Assembly: GCF_004023665.1 (NCBI RefSeq)
Contig: NZ_SAUF01000001.1
Location: forward strand, 248,001-312,000
Origin: Afifella aestuarii
GTDB lineage: Bacteria > Pseudomonadota > Alphaproteobacteria > Rhizobiales > Afifellaceae
Reading direction: 5' to 3'
Length of the DNA stretch: 64,000 nt
Below the pieces are notes generated by a model. It did no database searches. It saw nothing but the letters and a program-made list of their open reading frames with translations, and was not told where the DNA came from. A program made the position numbers and the translations under genes. Every line of letters starts with the position of its first letter. Position 1 is the stretch's first letter. Shown piece by piece: positions 19,901-27,787 of the stretch.

Positions 19901-21615
19901 ACGTCGACGGCTCCGTCGATATCGATGCTGCGATCAATGGCCGGCGTGGCGAGCGCCTGGAGGTGAACGGTACCGTGCCTGTCTCCGGCGCGGGCCGTAT
20001 GGACGTGAACGCCCGTATCGTCAGTCTGCCGGCTGCGGCGATCAATGCCATCCGCCCCGATCTCGGCGCCGAAGGGAATATCACCGGTACGGCCAGCGCC
20101 CGGGGTACGCTTCAAGCACCTGCGGCGCGCTTCGATCTCACCTGGCAGAACGCCTCGCTCCAGCAGACGCGCTCCATCGGTCTCGGCGCTTTGACGCTTT
20201 CCGCCACGGGCGCCTACGACAACGGCGCTGTCCGCTTGCAGAACAGCCGCATCACGGGAAGCGGCGTCGAGCTCGCGATCAACGGCAGTGTCGCGGTGAC
20301 AGGCAGCCAGAGCCTCGATCTCCGGGTCACCGGGACCGCGCCGCTTGAACTCGCCAATACCTTCCTGGCAAGCCGTGATGCGGCGCTCAGTGGACGCGCG
20401 CAGGTCGATGTCGGCGTGCGCGGCGCGCTCACCTCACCGCAGATATCCGGCAGCGCGACGACAAGCGGAGCCACTTTCGCCGATCCGGAAACCGGGACGG
20501 TTCTGCGCAACATCCAGCTGCGCGCGAATTTCACCGGCGACCGCGTTGTCGTCGAAAGCCTCAACGCCCAGTACGCGCCCTCCGGCACGCTCACCGGCTC
20601 AGGCTCGGTTGGGTTGTCGGGCGGCTATCCGCTCAATCTTACGCTCGCCGCGCGCAACGGGCGCTATTCCGACGGGGACCTCGCCACGGCCCGCTTCGAT
20701 GCGGATCTTCAGATCACTGGCCCCGCCCTTGCCGGCCCCACGGTCTCCGGCGAAGTGCGGCTTCAGCGTGTCGACATCACCGTGCCGGAAAGCCTTCCGG
20801 GTGGCGCGCTGGCACTCGACGTGGACCATATCAACGCCACGTCGGCGATCCTGCGGACGGTGCATCAGGCGCGGCCACGATCGCGACCGGCGAATGGCGC
20901 CGATAGCGGCGGCGGCGCCAATCTCGATCTCGTCGTCAACGCACCCAACCGGATCTTCGTGCGTGGCCGCGGCCTCGACGCCGAGCTCGGCGGTCGTGTG
21001 ACGTTGCGCGGCTCGACGTCCAATATCGTCGCCACCGGCGGTTTTGAGCTCATCCGAGGGCGTCTCGATATCCTGACGAAGCGCATCACCATCGACAGCG
21101 GTGAGGTCAATTTCATCGGTGATCTCGATCCTTATCTCGATTTCTCCGCCACCACCGACAGCGGCGATATTACGGTGACGATATCTATCACCGGGCGCGC
21201 CTCCGATCCGGCGGTGACCTTCTCGTCCGTGCCGCAGCTGCCCCAGGATGAAGTCCTGGCTCAGCTTCTCTTCGGCCATTCGCTCGCCGATCTGTCGCCT
21301 TTCCAGATTGCCCGCCTGGCGGCCGCCGCCGCAGAGCTCGGCGGCCTGACCGAAGGCCCGGGCCTGTTCGGTCGGCTGCGTGAGGCGACGGGGCTCGACG
21401 ATCTCGACATCGTCACCGACAGCGAGGGCAACACCGCCGTTCAGGCCGGGCGTTACATAAGCGACAACATCTATCTCGGCGTGCAGAGCGGCGCCGGGGC
21501 CGATTCGACCAAGGTGACGATCAATCTCGATGTCACCAAGGGCGTGAAGGTGCGCGGCGAGCTCGGGGCGGAGGGCGATTCCGCTCTGGGTATCGCGCTC
21601 GAACACGAGTATTGA
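16990..21615 (+). CDS. tamB: Translocation and assembly module protein TamB
   Basis: Large periplasm-spanning protein of the AsmA-like/TamB superfamily, anchored in the inner membrane; partner of TamA in outer-membrane biogenesis and probably lipid transport. 1541 residues. The N-terminal hydrophobic anchor (LLASLALAGTIGAVSLGVPLALA) is followed by about 1100 residues of repeated short beta-strands, then the DUF490 domain at the C-terminus (VTLRGSTSNIVATGGFELIRGRLDILTKR to PQDEVLAQLLFGHSLADLSPFQIARLAAA). Start codon overlaps the tamA stop. A perfect 9-bp hairpin begins at its stop codon. Confidence 0.93.
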   Translation: MKKRTTLLASLALAGTIGAVSLGVPLALAQENDKSWLQNFLESKLSAPGRQISIGAISGTLSSNPSIASLTVSDDAGPWLTLQDVSVSWNRGALLRGRLDIDSLNAASLNIARKPNPGPEAAPSSDSGGGGFSLPIDVKIDEIAIPQIHLGAPVIGQEADLSLKGAAAVTSDETSASLQVERQDDPGGSFNARFSLVPGQNVLDIEASFDEPAGGLVSTAAGIPGAPPLAFAIDGEGPLNDFTAQIALSAKGEEKIKGQAAVQRQDTAYHITANLSGSLSGIATGDSAQLLSGESQLAVDVLRSDDGQISIRRVDLQSQRVNLSATAELAADGFPSQGEVNLSVNEGQSAPLALPGYNGEASIGGLTLTASLSGDDEKSWQAEIAAQNVTHPRGNLVSLNFRGSGQAQSLGDPQGRQATFDVQGQAEGIEPRDTALAQAVGQEISLNAKGSWQAGSPVRVEESRVVAGNTEASFTGAASLRSILGRAALSTADLSRFSGLAGQDLAGAADVDANGSVDLKSMGFDLTVGANGRGLGVGIAPLDALLTGPVRLEGGVARNETGGFTFRDLHLNSDALALTADGSYAADAVDLALRAEIDDLARATDRAKGAARLVVDVSGTQAAPQISATATGDNLVMMDKRLTGAKASFNGTVAGSKVDGEFSLAGNLGGVPIDGSGRIASLEGGVRQLQDLLVTAGAAKLAGDAAMRADGLVSGDLSLDAPNIAAIAPLFLMEAEGAVDLDIALSSDEGQQDARVSGTIDNLKLEQASVTSGRIDLSGQNLLQAPALQGMFDFRGIRAGGFDVRSLEGTAQQTEGNTDFRVTADTADGGGRLAGQLQPIEKGFAVNLETLSFSHQGVAAELQRPSRIVLESGTVGIDDLALAAGGGQLTVNGSAGNELDLQVVLDAVNAAVVNAFAPDLDLAGTISGQAKVKGTSARPEPAFDVTWRGATAAPVRQANAGPFDISAKGNYVDGSVDIDAAINGRRGERLEVNGTVPVSGAGRMDVNARIVSLPAAAINAIRPDLGAEGNITGTASARGTLQAPAARFDLTWQNASLQQTRSIGLGALTLSATGAYDNGAVRLQNSRITGSGVELAINGSVAVTGSQSLDLRVTGTAPLELANTFLASRDAALSGRAQVDVGVRGALTSPQISGSATTSGATFADPETGTVLRNIQLRANFTGDRVVVESLNAQYAPSGTLTGSGSVGLSGGYPLNLTLAARNGRYSDGDLATARFDADLQITGPALAGPTVSGEVRLQRVDITVPESLPGGALALDVDHINATSAILRTVHQARPRSRPANGADSGGGANLDLVVNAPNRIFVRGRGLDAELGGRVTLRGSTSNIVATGGFELIRGRLDILTKRITIDSGEVNFIGDLDPYLDFSATTDSGDITVTISITGRASDPAVTFSSVPQLPQDEVLAQLLFGHSLADLSPFQIARLAAAAAELGGLTEGPGLFGRLREATGLDDLDIVTDSEGNTAVQAGRYISDNIYLGVQSGAGADSTKVTINLDVTKGVKVRGELGAEGDSALGIALEHEY

Positions 21616-21637
21616 GGAAGCCCGTACAGGCTTCCTC
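21614..21637 (+). terminator. Hairpin at the tamB stop codon
   Basis: Perfect 9-bp stem GAGGAAGCC / GGCTTCCTC with a 6-base loop. It begins inside the tamB stop codon and lacks a T-tract. Likely 3' end of the tamAB transcript. Confidence 0.55.
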
Positions 21638-21725
21638 TGCATTGCCTCGCGTTAGAACCAGTTTCTTCGTTTTCCTGGTTTATCGCTCAGACGTTGCTTT
21701 GAGAGATGTAACTTGCGTGATCCTA

Positions 21726-21745
21726 TAGAACGACGTTTCGTTCTA
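21726..21745. promoter_or_regulatory. Palindrome upstream of cysG, probable operator
   Basis: Perfect dyad with 8-base arms, TAGAACGA and TCGTTCTA, separated by CGTT. It ends 10 bases before the cysG start, directly before the AAGGG ribosome site. TATAGA overlaps its left arm, so a repressor binding here could block the promoter of the sulfate-assimilation block. The cognate regulator is not identifiable in the window. Confidence 0.55.
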
Positions 21746-21755
21746 AGGGCATCCC

Positions 21756-23183
21756 ATGGTCGTCTCCCGGTCCGAAAAGCTGCATGTCTTCCCAGCCTTC
21801 CACAAGGTGGCGGGCAGATGTGTCCTGGTGGTTGGCGGTGGCGATGAGGCGGCCGCCAAGGTCCGGCTTCTCGGGGAGAGCCTCGCGGAGATCTCCGTCG
21901 TCGCGGCCGAGCTGTCGCCAGCGCTGAAGGAGGCCATCGTCTCGACGGGTGCCCGCCATCTTCCCCGTGATTTTGAAGCGCCCGACGTCGAGGGCGCCGT
22001 TCTCGTCTTTGCCGCCTCGGGCGAAGAGGCGGAGGATCGCCGGGTCGTCGCGGCGGCCCGGGCGCGGGGCATTCCTGCGAATGCCGTCGACCGGCCCGAA
22101 CTCTGCGATTTCTATACGCCTGCTCTCGTCAACCGGGCGCCTCTCGCCGTTGCCATCACCACCACGGGCGCAGCCCCGGTGGCCGCGCGGCGGCTGCGGG
22201 CGCGCCTCGAGGCTATGCTGCCGCGCGATTACGGCCGCTTCATCGCCTTCGCCGATTCCCTGCGGGGACGGGTGCGTTCGCGGCTGTCCGACGGGGTGGC
22301 GCGCCGACGCTTCTGGGCTGGTTTCTTCGACAGCGCGGCGCTCTCTTTGTTTTCGGCGGGCGACCGGGACGGCGCGGTCCGCGAAGCCGAGCGCTTGATC
22401 GATCATGCGGCTGTGCCCGCCCGTGGCTTCGTCTCGCTCGTCGGTGCCGGGCCAGGTGCGGAAGACCTTCTTACGCTGCGGGCGCAACGTGTGCTGCAGG
22501 AAGCGGACATTATCTTTCACGACGCGCTGGTGCCGGAGGCCGTGATCGCTCAGGGCCGCCGCGATGCGGAGCGCGTGAATGTCGGAAAGCGGAAGGGCTG
22601 CCACGCGAAATCGCAGGATGAGATCAATCGCCTGCTGATAGCTGCCGCGCGCGAGGGGCGTCGTGTGGTGCGGCTCAAGGCTGGCGATCCGATGGTCTTC
22701 GGTCGCGCGGGCGAAGAACTCGCAGCGCTCCGCGCTGCGAGTATCGCCCACGACGTGGTCCCCGGGGTGACGGCGGGGCTTGCGGCAGCGGCGGATCTCG
22801 AGCTGCCGCTGACGCTCCGGGGCACCGCGTCGTCTCTCGTCTTCACCACAGGTCACGACATGTATGGCGAGGCATTGCCGGATTGGGCGCGGCTTGCGGC
22901 CGGCGGGATGACGCTTGCGATCTATATGGGCAGAAGCGTCGCCGCCGATATCGCAGCGCGGCTCGCCGATGCCGGCCTCAGCGCAGATACGCCGGTTGCC
23001 GTCGTCGAAAATGCGAGCCGGCCCGACAAGCGCATGCTGGTCGGCACGCTCAATGATCTCCCGGCCCTTGCGGACCGCGAGGATCTTTCCGGCCCAAGCC
23101 TTGTCGTTGTCGGCGAGGCGGTCGCGGCCGCCCGGCTCGATCGGGCCGAACCCCTCCACGTTTCAGAAAGGCTCGCAGCATGA
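21756..23183 (+). CDS. cysG: Siroheme synthase CysG
   Basis: Trifunctional enzyme making siroheme from uroporphyrinogen III: SAM-dependent methylation, NAD-dependent dehydrogenation and ferrochelation. 475 residues. The N-terminal dehydrogenase/chelatase half carries the nucleotide motif VLVVGGGDEAAAKVRLL (about 22-40). The C-terminal uroporphyrinogen methyltransferase half begins VSLVGAGPGAEDLLTLRA near 225 and has RLKAGDPMVFGRAGEE and VPGVTAG. First gene of the sulfur block; its last four bases overlap the DUF2849 gene. A second methyltransferase of this type, cobA, serves the cobalamin genes further right. Confidence 0.95.
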   Translation: MVVSRSEKLHVFPAFHKVAGRCVLVVGGGDEAAAKVRLLGESLAEISVVAAELSPALKEAIVSTGARHLPRDFEAPDVEGAVLVFAASGEEAEDRRVVAAARARGIPANAVDRPELCDFYTPALVNRAPLAVAITTTGAAPVAARRLRARLEAMLPRDYGRFIAFADSLRGRVRSRLSDGVARRRFWAGFFDSAALSLFSAGDRDGAVREAERLIDHAAVPARGFVSLVGAGPGAEDLLTLRAQRVLQEADIIFHDALVPEAVIAQGRRDAERVNVGKRKGCHAKSQDEINRLLIAAAREGRRVVRLKAGDPMVFGRAGEELAALRAASIAHDVVPGVTAGLAAAADLELPLTLRGTASSLVFTTGHDMYGEALPDWARLAAGGMTLAIYMGRSVAADIAARLADAGLSADTPVAVVENASRPDKRMLVGTLNDLPALADREDLSGPSLVVVGEAVAAARLDRAEPLHVSERLAA

Positions 23184-23533
23184 GCGGCAAGCGTCAGGAC
23201 CTTCAGGTCGTCACGGCCAACCGGCTTGAGGATGGAGCTGTCGTCTGGCTCGGAGCCGAAGGCCATTGGTTTGAAGATATCAACGCGGCCAAAGTCTTTG
23301 CGCCGGAGAAGGTTGCGGAAGGCCTTGCGGACGCGGCTGCGGCTGTCTCACGCCAGGAGATCGTCGGCCCGGACGCAATCGCCGTCACGCAGGCGGAGGG
23401 CGAGATCGTGCCGGTGAGGCTGCGCGAGCGCATCCGGGCGCAGGGCCCGAGCATCCGGCCCGACGTCGGCCGCCTCGATGCAAGCCGGCCTGAGGTCGAC
23501 CGCCCGACAAAGCTTTTCGAAGACGCGGCTTAA
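23180..23533 (+). CDS. DUF2849 domain protein of the sulfite-reductase operon
   Basis: A 117-residue soluble protein starting MSGKRQDLQVVTANRLEDGAVVWLGAEGHW, matching DUF2849, a family found beside cysG and cysI in alphaproteobacteria. The ATG overlaps the cysG stop (ATGA), showing co-translation; cysI follows after 36 bases. A role in sulfite reduction or siroheme delivery is inferred only from this conserved position. No cysteines or catalytic motif are seen. Confidence 0.85.
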   Translation: MSGKRQDLQVVTANRLEDGAVVWLGAEGHWFEDINAAKVFAPEKVAEGLADAAAAVSRQEIVGPDAIAVTQAEGEIVPVRLRERIRAQGPSIRPDVGRLDASRPEVDRPTKLFEDAA

Positions 23534-23569
23534 GCCGCTCTCTCCTCTTTCTCAGCGAACGGAAGTCTC

Positions 23570-25228
23570 ATGTATCGCTACGATGAATTCGATCACTGCT
23601 TCGTCCAGGAGCGGATCCGGCAATTCCGCGGGCAGGTGGAGCGGCGGCTGTCCGGAGAGCTTTCCGAAGACGAGTTCAAGCCGCTCAGGCTGATGAACGG
23701 CGTCTATCTGCAGCTCCACGCCTATATGCTGCGCATCTCCATTCCCTACGGCACCCTTTCGGCGCGGCAGATGCACATGCTGGCCCATATCGCGCGCACG
23801 TATGATCGCGGCTACGGGCACTTCACCACGCGCCAGAACCTCCAGTTCAACTGGCCGCGGCTCGTCGATATCCCTGCGATCCTCGACGACCTCGCGAGCG
23901 TGGAGATGCATGCCATCCAAAGCTCGGGCAATTGCATTCGCAACGTAACGGCCGATCATTTCGCTGGTGCCGCTGGCGATGAGGTCGCCGATCCCAGGCC
24001 CTATGCCGAAATTCTCCGGCAATGGTCGTCGATCCACCCGGAGTTTTCCTTCCTGCCACGGAAGTTCAAGATCGCCCTCATCGGGTCGGAGCGCGACCGC
24101 GCCGCCATCCAGACGCACGATATCGGTCTCCAGCTGAAGCGGGACCAATCGGGCGCCCTCGGCTTTGCCGTCTATATCGGCGGTGGCCAGGGGCGCACGC
24201 CGATGATCGCCAAGAAGGTGCGCGACTTCCTGCCTGAGGCCGACCTTCTCGCCTATGTGACGGCGATCCTGCGCGTCTACAATCTGCACGGGCGACGCGA
24301 CAACAAATACAAGGCGCGCATCAAGATCCTTGTTCACGAGACGGGAACGGAGGAACTGAAGGGCGAGATCGAGCGCGAATTCGCCGAGCTTCAGGGCAGC
24401 GACCTGACGCTTCCGGCCGAGGATATTCGCAATATCGACGCCTATTTTGCACCTCCTGCGCTCGAGCCACGTCCGGCGCGTTCTGAGGCATTTGAGCGGG
24501 CGCGCGCGGGAGATCGCGCTTTTGCAGCCTGGGTCGACCGCAATGTCGAAGCCCACAAGCTGCCGGGCCATGCCATCGTGACGATCTCGCTGAAATCGAT
24601 CGGAGCGGTGCCGGGCGATGCTTCCGCCGATCAGATGGATGCGATCGCCGATCTTGCCGAACGTTACGGCCACAGCGAAATCCGTGTCAGCCACGAGCAG
24701 AATCTCGTCCTGCCGCATGTCGCGCTCGACGATCTCAAAGCGGTCTACGATCAACTTGTCGCGATCGGCCTCGCGGAGGGCAATGCCGGGCTGATCACCG
24801 ACATCATTGCCTGCCCGGGGCTCGATTACTGCGCGCTCGCCAATGCACGCTCCATTCCGGTCGCGCAGAACCTCTCCAAACGTTTCGGAGATCCAAATAG
24901 ACAGCGGCAAATCGGGGAATTGAAGATCAAGATTTCGGGCTGCATCAACGCCTGCGGCCACCACCATGTCGGCCATATCGGCATTTTGGGGGTGGAGAAG
25001 AAGGGCCAGGAATTCTACCAGATCACGCTCGGGGGGTCGGGCGATGAGACCACCACCATCGGCGAGATCGTTGGCCGGGGCTTCTCGTCCGAGGAGGTAG
25101 TTGATGCAGTTGAAACCCTGGTCGATCGGTATCTCGATCTTCGGCTGGATGAGACAGAGAGTTTTCTCTCCGCTTACCGGCGGCTGGGGCAGGAACCCTT
25201 CAAGGAGGCGCTCTATGCGACCGTTTGA
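23570..25228 (+). CDS. cysI: Sulfite reductase hemoprotein (siroheme/4Fe-4S)
   Basis: Reduces sulfite to sulfide with six electrons. 552 residues with the duplicated nitrite/sulfite-reductase half-domains. The siroheme-bridged iron-sulfur cluster ligands are intact: Cys415 and Cys421 (CPGLDYC), Cys458 and Cys462 (GCINACGHHH). FTTRQNLQFNWPRL in the N-terminal half is the substrate/cofactor region. Family members can use sulfite or nitrite; the neighbours cysG and cysH favour sulfite. No flavoprotein partner (cysJ) is nearby, so electrons likely come from ferredoxin. It overlaps cysH by 14 bases. Confidence 0.93.
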   Translation: MYRYDEFDHCFVQERIRQFRGQVERRLSGELSEDEFKPLRLMNGVYLQLHAYMLRISIPYGTLSARQMHMLAHIARTYDRGYGHFTTRQNLQFNWPRLVDIPAILDDLASVEMHAIQSSGNCIRNVTADHFAGAAGDEVADPRPYAEILRQWSSIHPEFSFLPRKFKIALIGSERDRAAIQTHDIGLQLKRDQSGALGFAVYIGGGQGRTPMIAKKVRDFLPEADLLAYVTAILRVYNLHGRRDNKYKARIKILVHETGTEELKGEIEREFAELQGSDLTLPAEDIRNIDAYFAPPALEPRPARSEAFERARAGDRAFAAWVDRNVEAHKLPGHAIVTISLKSIGAVPGDASADQMDAIADLAERYGHSEIRVSHEQNLVLPHVALDDLKAVYDQLVAIGLAEGNAGLITDIIACPGLDYCALANARSIPVAQNLSKRFGDPNRQRQIGELKIKISGCINACGHHHVGHIGILGVEKKGQEFYQITLGGSGDETTTIGEIVGRGFSSEEVVDAVETLVDRYLDLRLDETESFLSAYRRLGQEPFKEALYATV

Positions 25229-25958
25229 GCCTGCAACAGGATCAGCGGGGCCGCCCCGTGCGTGCGATGACGATGTCGCCGTGCGTGCCGCCGACCTTGA
25301 GGCGCGCTACGGCGATGCGACACCGCAGGAGATCCTGCGCATCGCACTCGACGCGTTCGATCTCGATGATATCGCGGCGGTGACGAGCTTCGGCGCCGAA
25401 TCGGCCGTCTGGCTGCACATGCTGTCGGAGATCGAGCCATCGACGCCGGTGCTCTTCATCGACACCGGCAAGCATTTCCCGGCCACGCACCGCTACCGCG
25501 AGACGCTGACGCAGACGCTCGGTCTCAAGGATGTGCGGCTGATCAAGCCGGACCCGGAGGATCTCAAACGCGAAGATCCGGTGGGGATGCTGTTTTCGCA
25601 GGATGCCGATCGCTGCTGCCATCTGCGCAAGACCCTGCCGCTCGCCGGTGCGCTTCAGCCCTTTTCGGCCTGGATGAACGGCCGCAAGCGCCACCAAAGC
25701 GCCACCCGGGCGCGCATGCCTGCCTTCGAGGTGGACGGGCCCAGGCTCAAGGTCAATCCGCTCGCCAGTTGGGGTCCTCAAGATATCCGCGCCTATTTCG
25801 AGCGTTTCGACCTGCCGCGCCATCCGCTGGTGGCGGAAGGCTATCCGTCGATCGGCTGCATGCCGTGCACGTCGCGCATCAAGCCGGGCGAGGATGAGCG
25901 GGCAGGGCGCTGGCGTGGGCGCGACAAGACCGAATGCGGCATCCACCTGGCTCCGTAA
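25215..25958 (+). CDS. cysH: Phosphoadenylyl/adenylyl-sulfate reductase (APS type)
   Basis: Thioredoxin-dependent reduction of activated sulfate to sulfite. 247 residues. The PP-loop-like region is TSFGAESAVWLH (58-68). The presence of Cys134-Cys135 (DRCCHLRK) and Cys215/Cys218 (IGCMPC) marks the [4Fe-4S] APS-reductase type; the catalytic cysteine is Cys241 in KTECGIHL. The start at 25215 is chosen because an AAGGAGG site lies 6 bases upstream and the longer frame has unrelated sequence inside cysI. Followed by the DUF934 gene. Confidence 0.93.
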   Translation: MRPFEPATGSAGPPRACDDDVAVRAADLEARYGDATPQEILRIALDAFDLDDIAAVTSFGAESAVWLHMLSEIEPSTPVLFIDTGKHFPATHRYRETLTQTLGLKDVRLIKPDPEDLKREDPVGMLFSQDADRCCHLRKTLPLAGALQPFSAWMNGRKRHQSATRARMPAFEVDGPRLKVNPLASWGPQDIRAYFERFDLPRHPLVAEGYPSIGCMPCTSRIKPGEDERAGRWRGRDKTECGIHLAP

Positions 25959-26013
25959 GCCTGACCGGTGGTTCGCCGGACAATCTCAAGAATTGGCCCT
26001 CAGGGAATGAACC

Positions 26014-26544
26014 ATGAGTGATGAGACGCGTCTCTGGCGCAAGGACGGTTTTGCCGTCGACGAATGGCGCCTCCTCCAGGACGACGAGGCTATCGCGGCA
26101 GACGACAAAGTCATCCTGCCGGCCGCCCGGCTGGACGAGGTGGTGGCGGAGGCGCGCCTCACTCCGATGGGCGCACTTCTGGGCGCCGGTGAACCGGTCG
26201 ATCTCCTCGTGCCGCATCTGGCAGGCCTCGAGCTCGTGGCGCTCGATTTTCCGGCCTTCACCGATGGACGCTCGTTCTCGAAGGCCGAGATCTTGCGCTC
26301 CCGTCACGGATTCTCCGGGGAGATCCGCGCCGTCGGCGACGTCCTCATCGATCAGATCCCGTTGATGCTGCGCTGTGGATTCGACAGTTTTCTGGTGCGC
26401 AACAAGCCAACGATTGCCGCCCTCGAGGGCGGGGTGCTGCCTGGCGTCGATCTCTTCTACCAGCCTGGTCAGGGCGCGGAGGCGGCCGTAGCCGGGCGTT
26501 CCTGGGCGCGGCGCCCGGCGATCCGCGAAGCCTCGTCGCGCTGA
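26014..26544 (+). CDS. DUF934 domain protein
   Basis: A 176-residue soluble protein with the DUF934 signature: VILPAARLDE near the start, VDLLVPHLAGLELVALDFPAFTDGRSFSKAEILR in the centre, and GDVLIDQIPLMLRCGFDSFLV after it. This family travels with cysH and cysI in alpha- and betaproteobacteria and is assumed to help sulfite reduction. It closes the sulfur block, 55 bases after cysH. Its stop codon lies in one arm of a palindrome whose other arm holds the stop of the convergent neighbour. Confidence 0.88.
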   Translation: MSDETRLWRKDGFAVDEWRLLQDDEAIAADDKVILPAARLDEVVAEARLTPMGALLGAGEPVDLLVPHLAGLELVALDFPAFTDGRSFSKAEILRSRHGFSGEIRAVGDVLIDQIPLMLRCGFDSFLVRNKPTIAALEGGVLPGVDLFYQPGQGAEAAVAGRSWARRPAIREASSR

Positions 26545-26556
26545 GCCAACGCTCAG
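26541..26556. terminator. Palindrome holding both stop codons of two convergent genes
   Basis: CTGAGC-CAAC-GCTCAG. The left arm contains the TGA of the DUF934 gene; the right arm contains the TGA of the minus-strand AbrB-like gene. A compact bidirectional end, with only 8 bases between the two coding regions. Confidence 0.5.
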
Positions 26557-27725
26557 GTCTTACGCTTGCGGAGCCGCGAGATGAGGCCGAAGGCGGCGTT
26601 TGAGGTGATGAGCACGATCAAGATCCGGGCGATGTGATGCGTCGCCACAAAAGCGACTTCCACCTGCAGCGAGAGCGCGACGAGGCTCATCTCCGTCAAG
26701 CCGCCGGGCGAATAAGCGAGCATCAAGGCGAGCGCGTCGAAACGCGTAAAGTGCCCGATCGTGTAGGCAAAGCCGTAGGTCACGGTGAGCAGGATGACGG
26801 TCGAGCCCAGTGACAGAAGCATCACCTTCAGCACTGTTGCCGCCGGAGTTGAGCGGAAGCGGCAGCCAATGACCGTGCCGAGAACGAGCTGTGCGGCGAT
26901 GACGAGCCCATAGGGCGGCACGAAATGCGTGACGCCGGAGAGATGAATGGCGGCGCTGACCGTCATCGGTCCGATCATCTCGGGCGAGGGAAAGCGAAAC
27001 AGGCGCCCAATGATGACGCCCAAGACGGCCGAGACGAGGAACCAGAAGGCTCCCTCGATGAAGGGTGTCCCGGCGCCAGCGCTGCCTGTCCCGCTCGTGA
27101 TCGTCTCGCCGGAAAGCCATTCGACCAGGAACGGCAGCGTCATGACGACGAGAAGGATGCGCGCGGCATGGACGAGCGCGATCATGCCGCCGTCACCGCC
27201 GCGCTCTTCTCCGAGCACCGTCATGACGACGAGACCTCCCGGCATGCCGGAAAAATAGGCCGTCACCCAGTCAAAGCCTGCCACGACGCGAAAATAGGTG
27301 ATGCACAAGACCGCAGAGACGGCCACGAACAGGACGAGTCCGAGAAGCGTCGGGATCCAGTCGGCCAGATGTCCCATCAGATCCGGCCGGAAACCAGATC
27401 CCAGCAGAACGCCGATGATGATGATCATCGGGGGGCGCACGATGGAGGGTGCTGCGATCGGCGCCTTCAAAAGCGCGCCGATGGTGCAGAAGGTCATCGG
27501 CCCGAGCATCCAGGCGAGAGGCAGGCTGAAATAGTAAAAGAGCGAGCCCCCCGCGCCACCGAGAGCGAGCGCGGTGATGAATTCGCGATAGGGGAAGCGC
27601 TCGCGCTTGAACGGCCCAAGGCTGGAGGCGAGAGCGCGGCGGTATCGGGGAGACGCTGGTTGCGCCGGAGAGGGGCCGAGGGAGTCGGGGGCGGGCTTGT
27701 CAGACAATCCTTTGGTATTCCACAA
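26553..27725 (-). CDS. AbrB-type multi-pass membrane protein
   Basis: A 390-residue inner-membrane protein with ten or more hydrophobic segments in two similar halves, as in the AbrB-duplication family often misnamed regulator or ammonia monooxygenase. Motifs: LPLAWMLGPMTFCTIGALL and RPPMIIIIGVLLGSGF in the first half, PSPEMIGPMTVSAAIHLSGVTHFVPP and LMLAYSPGGLTEMSLVAL in the second. A charged N-terminal tail of about 45 residues precedes the first segment. The start is TTG at 27725; another TTG six codons later is possible. It is divergent from kdgK with about 62 bases between. Substrate unknown; it is not a DNA-binding AbrB protein. Confidence 0.8.
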   Translation of the reverse strand: MWNTKGLSDKPAPDSLGPSPAQPASPRYRRALASSLGPFKRERFPYREFITALALGGAGGSLFYYFSLPLAWMLGPMTFCTIGALLKAPIAAPSIVRPPMIIIIGVLLGSGFRPDLMGHLADWIPTLLGLVLFVAVSAVLCITYFRVVAGFDWVTAYFSGMPGGLVVMTVLGEERGGDGGMIALVHAARILLVVMTLPFLVEWLSGETITSGTGSAGAGTPFIEGAFWFLVSAVLGVIIGRLFRFPSPEMIGPMTVSAAIHLSGVTHFVPPYGLVIAAQLVLGTVIGCRFRSTPAATVLKVMLLSLGSTVILLTVTYGFAYTIGHFTRFDALALMLAYSPGGLTEMSLVALSLQVEVAFVATHHIARILIVLITSNAAFGLISRLRKRKT

Positions 27726-27787
27726 CGATTTCAGGAAGCTCTGGGAACGGCGCCAAATGAGGAGCCGGAGGGGAGGAGAGGATCGAA

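Noticed and set aside
26553-27725. Annotation as an AbrB transcriptional regulator
   Set aside because: The protein is a multi-pass membrane protein with no DNA-binding domain; the name is a historical mislabel of the family.
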